Source: Selenomonas sputigena
GTDB taxonomy: Bacteria; Bacillota; Negativicutes; Selenomonadales; Selenomonadaceae
DNA: 64,000 nucleotides
Direction: 5' to 3'
NCBI RefSeq assembly: GCF_026015965.1
Contig: NZ_CP110383.1
Coordinates: forward strand, 467,808-531,807
Part shown: piece by piece, positions 9,297 through 18,400 of the stretch
How positions within the stretch are numbered: the first letter of the stretch is position 1
How the letters are laid out: every line of letters starts with the position of its first letter
Position numbers and translations under genes: made by a program
Notes under the pieces: model-generated
Databases searched by the model: none
The model's input: only the letters and a program-made list of their open reading frames with translations
What the model was told of the DNA's origin: nothing

Positions 9297-9322
9297 GCGC
9301 TGTCGATACAGCGCTTCTTTTT
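9297..9322 (+). terminator. Intrinsic terminator upstream of the autotransporter
   Basis: GCGCTGT / ACAGCGC stem (9297-9303 and 9308-9314), four-base loop, followed by TTCTTTTTTTT. It separates the Rpn region from the autotransporter transcript. Apart from this, the candidate promoter before it and a small palindrome GTCCAC-TTT-GTGGAC at 9184-9198, nothing is seen in 9106-9356. Confidence 0.85.
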
Positions 9323-9356
9323 TTTGTATAGCTCCACATATCTTCATGGAAAATAA

Positions 9357-9385
9357 TTGACTGTTAAATTTTAATGGGATATAAT
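9357..9385 (+). promoter_or_regulatory. Sigma-70 promoter of the giant autotransporter
   Basis: TTGACT (9357-9362), 17-bp spacer, TATAAT (9380-9385): close to consensus. Transcription should begin near 9392. That leaves only ~8 bases before the first ATG at 9400, so the ATG at 9445, which has a ribosome-binding site, is the better start. Confidence 0.85.
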
Positions 9386-9444
9386 GGGACTATAAATCTA
9401 TGAGTACCGAACACCTGAGCTTCATGGGAAAGGGAGAGAAAGTC

Positions 9445-12400
9445 ATGTTCAAGAAAGGGAATTCAAAACGCTGGAAAGCGCTTTCGCTGGCGGTTGCTTT
9501 GTATGTAGGGGGGGGACAACTGTCTCTTGAACATGTTGATGCTGCGGATGTGACGGGCGCGGATGTAACATATGATTCGGGGAATCATCTTCCACCTGTC
9601 ACTTCGCCTTATGGAGGAGCAGTCTTTGGCGGGGTATCCACACTTGGTAATACGACCTACAACAAATTAACGATTAATGGTGGCGATAATTTTACAGGGC
9701 GCAAGGTTGCTGCTGGCTACACGTTGTCGCTGACGGGAGACGCCACCCATAACGAGCTCGTATTGAAAAATATCTCGGCCTCAACACTTACGTATCATAC
9801 ACACCTGTATGGAGGCTGGTCAGAGCAGGGGGATGCTACCAACAACACTATCGCGCTGGACGGCACAACGTATGGAAATTTTGGTGCGTGGTATTACGCC
9901 GATTTGCATGGTGGCGGTGGTAATAACAGCTCCAAGGACAAGACGACTGGGAATACGCTCAAGGTAACAACGAAGGACAATGCAGCGAATTCACTTGTCA
10001 ACTTCGAGAAGATGCATTTCAATCTTAATTCTGGCATTGCGTCTGGCGATACGATGCTGTATGTCCGAACCTCGGTGCAGGATTTTGACTGGAACAAAAT
10101 TTCTGTCGCGGGTGCTGCCGAGTGGATGACGGGTGCGCAGGGATCCAAGGACGTGACTCTTTACAACGGCGCTTCGATGAACTTGAGCAATTATGCGCCC
10201 AGGGGGACGACCTCGGGTGATTTTGAGTATGGTGTACGATCCAACACATCGACACCGGCGCTGTCGACGGTGAGCGCAACGAAGATTTATTTTGAGGGGA
10301 ATAAATTCCAAAACGCGGATGTGACGTATGATTCGGGGAATCATATTCCGCCTGTCACTTCGCACTATGATGGAGTAGTCTTTGGCGGGATATCCACACT
10401 TGGTAATACGACCTACAAGAACAAATTAACGATTAATGGTGGAGATGATTTTACGGGGCGCAAGGTTGCTGCTGGCTACACGTTGTCGCAGACGGGAGAC
10501 GCCACCCATAACGAGCTCGTATTGAAAAATATCTCGGCCTCAACGCTTACGAATCATACAGACCTGTATGGAGGCTGGTCAGAGCAGGGGGATGCTACCA
10601 ACAACACTATCACGCTGGACGGCACAACGTATGGATATTTTGGCGCGTGGTATTACGCCAATTTGCATGGTGGCGGTGGTAATAACAGCTCCAAGGACAA
10701 GACGACTGGGAATACGCTCAAGGTAACGACGAAGGACAATGCAGCGAATTCACTTGTCAACTTCGAGAAGATGCATTTCAATCTTAATTCTGGCATTGCG
10801 TCTGGCGATACGATGCTGTATGTTCGAACCTCGGTGCAGGATTTTGACTGGAACAAAATTTCTGTCGCGGGTGCTGCCGAATGGATGACGGGTGCGCAGG
10901 GATCCAAGGACGTGACTCTTTACAACGGCGCTTCGATGAACTTGAGCAATTATGCGCCCAGGGGGACGACCTCGGGTGATTTTGAGTATGGTGTACGATC
11001 CAACACATCGACACCGGCGCTGTCGACGGTGAGCGCAACGAAGATTTATTTTGAGGGGAATAAATTCCAAAACGCGGATGTGACGTATGATTCGGGGAAT
11101 CATATTCCGCCTGTCACTTCGCACTATGATGGAGTAGTCTTTGGCGGGATATCCACACTTGGTAATACGACCTACAAGAACAAATTAACGATTAATGGTG
11201 GAGATGATTTTACGGGGCGCAAGGTTGCTGCTGGCTACACGTTGTCGCAGACGGGAGACGCCACCCATAACGAGCTCGTATTGAAAAATATCTCGGCCTC
11301 AACGCTTACGTATCATACAGACCTGTATGGAGGCTGGTCAGAGCAGGGGGATGCTACCAACAACACTATCACGCTGGACGGCACAACGTATGGATATTTT
11401 GGCGCGTGGTATTACGCCAATTTGCATGGTGGCGGTGGTAATAACAGCTCTAAGGACAAGACGACTGGGAATACGCTCAAGGTAACAACGAAGGACAATG
11501 CAGCGAATTCACTTGTCAACTTCGAGAAGATGCATTTCAATCTTAATTCTGGCATTGCGTCTGGCGATACGATGCTGTATGTTCGAACCTCGATGCAGAA
11601 TTTTGACTGGAACAAAATTACCGTTGGAGGGCTTTCTGCATGGGTAAATAAACTAAAGGCGGATGGTGTGAATAATCCGACAGCGACACTCTATACAGGT
11701 AGCGGCTTTACCCTCACTAATTATAGACCAGATTTGATTGGCACAGTTGGCGACTACGAATTTGGCAAGAAGGCGAATGTGACGGGTACGGGTACGGTGT
11801 CTGCTTCCGTCCTCACACTCGACGGCAATCGCTTCCAAAATGCCACGGAAACGCCGACGACGAGCAGCAGCACCGACATCCATGCGGGTATCTCTACCTA
11901 TGGCAATACGACGAATCACAATACGCTGAACCTCAAAAAGAATGGTTCGACGCCTCTTTCTTTCACCACGGTGCGTGCCGGCTATACGAAGGCTTTGAAT
12001 GGCGGCTCGGATTTCAATACGCTCAATCTCCTTGACGGCGCTTCTGTAACGACGGGCTATGCAGGCTATACCGAAGGTCGGAATCTGCTTCTTCATCCGA
12101 CGGATGAAGATGATCCGACAGCTGTCGACACCACGAAGAACGCCGATGCAAAGAACAATATCGTCAACATCCAAGGCGGCACGCTCAATGCGGGAGGCAA
12201 GCTCTATGGCGGCTATATCGCGACGAATGCCGCACTCACGCCGCCGAATAATGTGTCGGCGGGCAACGCTTCGGGCAATACGATCAATATCGAGAGCGGC
12301 ACGTTCGGCGGCAGCAACGAAATCTACGGCGGCTACACGAACGGTACGGGCAAGGCGACGGGCAACACCATCAACCTTGGCAAGAGTGACGGATCTCTGG

Positions 12401-15400
12401 CATCGACCACGTTGCAGAATGTCTTCCTCTATGGCGGCGCGGCGAGCGGCACGACGAACGACGTCTTTACGGACAACCTGCTCAATGTCAATGCGAAGAG
12501 CCTGACGGCGCGCAACATCAAGAACTTTGGCAAGATGAAGTTCAACCTCGGCGGCATGGGGACGATCGCTCAGACCGATCAGCTCCTCACGCTCAACGGT
12601 GGTGCGACGAACGGCCTCGATTGGGCGGGCGTCGAAGTCGTGCCCGGCAGCTATCATCCGTTCACGCCGAGCACATACAACGCACGTCTCTTCACGGCGC
12701 TGCACAACGGTTCGGGCATCAGCTTCACGAAGGGCACGACGGACACCTATCTGCCGATCGGAGCCAAGGAGAAGATCGTCGGCGACTTCGAATACATCAT
12801 CGACACGGCGACCGGCTCGGTTTCCGCGCAGGACGTCTACGTCGACGGCTTTCGCTTCCGCAATCATACGGCGACGTACAACGAGACGCCTGCACACGCG
12901 GAGGCATGGGCAGGGCGCACAGCGAGCGGCCAGACCGTCACGGACAACAAGCTCATCGTCGCAGGCGGCACGCTCAATACGGCGGCTTACGGCGGCCTCG
13001 TCGAGAACAAGAAGCACAACACCGACGGCACCTTCCAGACGGCGGCAGGAACGGCGAAGAAGAACGCGCTCGAAGTCCGAGGCGGCACGATTGCCAATGC
13101 CTACGGCGCAAAGGTCGCAGCGGCTGCTGGCAGCGCGGAAGAAAACAGCGTCAAGATCACGGGCGGCACGATCGGCGGCTCCGCCTACGGCGCAGACCTC
13201 GCTGCAACAGCGGCTGCGGGAACCGCGAGGAAGAACAAGGCCGAAGTTGCGAACGGCAGCTTGAGCGGCTCTCTTTATGGCGCCCATACGGCGGGAAGCG
13301 GCTCTCTCGCAGAAAGCGAAGTCAAGGTCTCGGGCGGCACGATCGCAGGAGACGTCTACGGCAGCGATGTCGCCTCGGGCGCGGGAAGCGCCACGGGCAG
13401 CAAGATCGAGCTGACGGGCGGCACGATTACAGGCTCCGTCTATGGCGGCAAGACTGCCGGCACGGGCGCGGCGACAGGTCATACGCTAAGCCTCAACGGC
13501 GGCACGGTAGGCGGCAATGTCTACGGCGGACACGCGGCGTCGGGCGCGACGACGGGCAACACCGTCAACCTCGGCAATGGCACGACGAACGCTGTCACCA
13601 CCATCACCGGCACAATCTATGGCGGCAGCGGGGCGACGGATACGGACAACGTCCTCAACGTCAATACCAATGCACAGGCGGGTAACATCGCCAATTTCAG
13701 CATGGTCAACTTCAACTTCAACGCGACCTTTAACCAGGCGAACCCCATGCTGAACCTTGTCGGCGGTTCGGTGACGAACCTCGACTGGAGCAAGTTCAAG
13801 CATACGGGCAATGCGCCGAGCGGGCAGTCCGTCCTCCTGCAGAACATGACGGGCATCAACGTCGACCACTACACGGGTGCGAAAGAAATCTCCTCGACCG
13901 GCACGCACGAATACACCATCGACACCGACACCAACACGGCGACGGCGAAGCAGATCCTCTACGGCGGCTACCAGTTCAAGGACGCCAATACGACACCGAC
14001 GACAGGAAATGCTCTGGCAGACATCTGGGCCGGCCGCTCCGTCATCGGCAACACGACGACGAACAACACGCTCACGATCAACGGCACGACGCATCGCGAC
14101 GCCTACGGCGGCTGGACGGCAGGCACGGGCACGACGGCCGCAGCGAAAAACAACAGCACGGGAAACACCGTCAACCTCAAGGCAGGTACGGTGCGCACCA
14201 TCTACGGCGGCTTCACCTCCGTGCAGACGGGAAGCGCCACAGGCAACACCGTGACCATCACGGGCGGCTCGATGGCGGACGTCTACGGCGGCTTCACGAA
14301 TGGCACGGGCGCGACCACGGGCAACACCGTCAACCTCGGCACGGCGACGAACGCCGTCGCCTCAGGCACGACGATCGGCACGATTTACGGCGGCAGCAAA
14401 CCGACCGCCACGAACAACACGCTCAACGTCTACGACTCCGTCACGGCGGGCAACATTGCCAATTTTGACACGGTCAACTTCAAGGCGACGAGCAGCCACA
14501 TCCAGACAGGCGACACCCTCCTGACCCTGAACGGTGGCGCGACGAACCTCGACTGGAAGAAACTCCACGTCGACAACCTCGACAGCCTCAATGCAAGCGC
14601 CACGAGTGACACGATCCTGACGCTCATGCACAACAGCAACAACATCAACCTCGCGAACTACAGTACGACGGGAACGCGCGGCCGCATCCACACGGCAGAC
14701 TACGAGGCCGACATCACGACCGACGGCAACCTTGCCACCAGTCAGAACGTCTACCTCAAGGGATATCGCTTCCAGAACAATGTGACGGCCTACGCAGGCG
14801 GCACGGCGACGAATGCATGGGGCGGACGCTCCATCATCGGCAACAAGGTGCAAAAGAACGAGCTGACGCTTACGGGCGGCAGCGCGATGTTTACCGCACG
14901 CGGCGGCATGGTATCGAACACCGAGCTTGACGCGCACGGCAACCCTAAGACCACGGGCGACGCGGAAAATAACAAGCTCATTCTGAACACCGGCGCACAG
15001 GCACTCAACGCCTATGGCGCAGAGATACAGACCAAAGCGGGCAGCGCCACGGGCAACCAAGCCATCCTCAACGACGGCACAATTGCAGGCAACCTCTACG
15101 GCGCCTCCTTGACCGCAGCGGGCGCAACGGGCAATGCGACGAAAAACACCGTCGAAATCAAGGGCGGCACGGTTGCAGGCAGCATCTACGGCGGCCATAT
15201 CGCCGATGGCGCAGCGACGGGCAGCGCCACGGACAATGTCGTCACCGTCGCGGGCGGCTCTGTCACAGGCGATGTCTACGCAGGCTTTACGAACGGCGCA
15301 GGCGCGACGACGGACAACACCGTGAGCCTAGGTGACGGCGAGCACAGCCTAGCTGCCGGCACGAACATTGCCGGCACGATCTTTGGCGGCAACAAAGCGG

Positions 15401-18400
15401 CGGACACGGGCAACACGCTGACCGTCAACACCAATGCGACGGCGGGCAACATCAAAAACTTTGAAAACCTCCGGTTCAACATCAACAGCAATGCGCTGAA
15501 CCCCGCCAATCCTATGCTGAGGCTGAATACAGGTGCGACGAACGACCTCGACTGGGGCAAGCTCACCGTCGATGCGACGAAGTTCAACAGTACGATCAGC
15601 ACCTATCAGGCGTACAACCTGACCCTCATGCAAAATGCGGCGGGCATCGACTTCAATAAAAACAGCACCAATACCTATACCGCAAACGGCGGCATCAAAA
15701 ATGTGACGAGCGGCAACTTTGAATTCAGCATTGATACGCTCGGCTCCTCCGTCCATACAACCGAGGTGCGTGCGGCAGGCTACCAGTACAAGAACCACAC
15801 GGCAGCGACGTACGTGGCAGCGGACGGCACCCATACAGAAGCATGGGCAGGACGCACCGCCGTCGGCAACAAGGTGGAGAACAACAAACTCACTGTCACG
15901 GGCGGCACCATCACCACCGCAGCCTACGGCGGACTTGTGAAAAACAACAGGCTCGATGCCCATGGCAACCCGCTTCCGACGGGAGATGCCGAAAAGAACA
16001 CCCTTGTCATCTCGGGGGGCATGGTCGCCAATGCCTACGGCGCCGAACTGCACACCAAGGACGGCAACGCGACGGAAAACACCGCAGAGATTACGGGCGG
16101 CAACGTCGGCTCTGCCTACGGCGCCTCCCTTGCAGCAGCCGGTGCAGCAGGCACGGTAGACAAGAGCAAAGTCACCGTCTCCGGCGGCACAATCAACAAC
16201 GTCTATGGCGGATCGATTGAGAGTGCTGCAGCGACGGGTCACATCACGCACAGCGAAGTAAATATCAAAGGCGGCAACGTCGGAACTGTCTACGGCGGCA
16301 AAAACGAAGGCGCGGGCAATGCCACGGGTGCGACGATCAATATCACGGGCGGCACGATAGGTGACATCTACGCAGGCCATGCGGCAGGCGCAGGTGCGAC
16401 GACAGGCAACACCGTCAACCTCGGCACGGCCGCCGACGCCTTCGCGGCGACCACCGTCGGCACGATCTGGGGCGGCAACAAGGCCGATGCCACGGGCAAC
16501 ACCTTGAACGTCAACAGCCGCGGTGCAACGGCAATCGACATCAAGAACTTTGAAAACGTCAACTTCGACGTCGCCCACAACGTCAGCCATGGCGACACAC
16601 TGCTATCGCTTACGAACGGCGCGGGCACATCGATCGACTGGTCCAAGATGAAGCTCAAGAACCTCGACGCCATCACGGCAAGCCCCATAACGAACCGCAT
16701 CTTGACCCTTTTAAACAGCACGAACGATGTCACCTTCACGAACTATGATGCCACACGCGCCAAAGAAAGCAAGCGCGACGGTGACTACGAATACGTCCTC
16801 AACACCGACAATGAAACGGATCATGCAAAGAAAATCGACCTGATCGGCTACCGCTTTGCCAACAACCATGCGACGTATTCCGCCTCCCTCGGGGCGAACC
16901 CCGAAGCATGGGGCGGTCGCACGAAAGTCGGCAACAAAGTGGAGCACAACGAACTCACCGTCACGGGCGGCGCCATCACCACCGCAGCCTACGGCGGCAT
17001 TGCCGAAAACTTTGAAGGCGACGGCCATGGCAACTACAAGCCGACGGGCGATGCGGAAAACAACACGCTGAGCCTCGAAGGCGGCACGGCAGCCGACGCC
17101 TACGGTGCCGACGTGCGCACCAAAGCGGGCAGCGCCACGGGCAACACCGTCGACCTCAAGGGCACGGCCGTCACAGGAAACCTCTACGGCGGAGCGCTGA
17201 CGCACACCGCAGCCAGCGGCGCTGCCACGGGCAACAAGATCAACCTCTACAGCGGCACGGTCGCAGGCGACGTCTACGCAGGCTTTGCCAACGGCTCGGG
17301 CACGACGACGGGCAACACCGTCACCATCGGTGACGGCGTGACCGATGCAACCGTCACCGTCGCGGGAAAACTCTACGGCGGCAACAAAGCGGCGACAGAC
17401 AACATCCTCGACATCAAGAGCAAAGGCGCGCAAGTCGGCAGCCTCGCCGGCTTCTCCAAGATCAAGTTCAACCTTGGCACAAGCGTGGCTGACGGCGATA
17501 CCGTCTTGACGCTCAACCAAGACACGACGCTCGACTACAACACCGTCGAGAAACCGACCGGCGCCAGCGTATCGGCATGGCTCGGCAACGTCATGGAAAA
17601 GAACGCACACCTCTTCCAAATGGCAGCAGGCAAGACGCTTACCCTGAACGGCTATACGCCGACCACGGGCAGTGAACGCGAGGGCGATGTCGAATACAGT
17701 CTCGTGACCGACACGAACACCGCCAGCACCACCAGCGGCAGACTTGACCTCTCCGCGTACAAGTGGCAAAATGCCAACGTCGAAATCACAGGCGTCATCG
17801 CCAACGTATTCGGCGGCAAGACCACCTACGGTACGACTGGCGAGACGAAGACAAACAAACTCACCCTCAAGACGGGCGCAGCCGTCACCAACGCCATCGC
17901 GGGCGACACGCAAACGACAGACGGCACCGCCGAAGAAAACACCTTGACCATAGAAGCCGGAACCGCCGTCAACGCCCTCGGCGCAAAGACAACGAACGGC
18001 AAGGCTCTGAAGAACAAAGCTGTTCTCCAAGGCGGCTCGGTAACGAACCTCAAAGGTGCGCAAAGCGTGAACGGCACCGCTGAAGAAAACGCCATCGAAA
18101 TCGCAGGTGGCGCCGTCACGGATGCCGTTGGCGCGGAAGCCGCAGGCGACGCAACGGGCAACAAAGCCGTCATCACCTCCGGCACGGTCACCGGAAGCCT
18201 CAAGGGCGCAAAGAGCGCCGCCAAGGCGAACAAGAACATCGTCGAAATCAACGGCGGCAATATCAACGGCGCCAAAGTCATGGGCGCAGAAGCCGCTGGC
18301 ACAGCCGAAGAAAATGTTGTCACCATCAGCGCGACGCCGACCTCGAATGCAGTGACCGAAATTACCGGCGGACATTCGACGAACGGCGATGCGATCGGCA

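Noticed and set aside
9559-11619. Tandem repeats considered as a CRISPR array
   Set aside because: Units are ~756 bp, coding and in frame; there are no short direct repeats with unique spacers.
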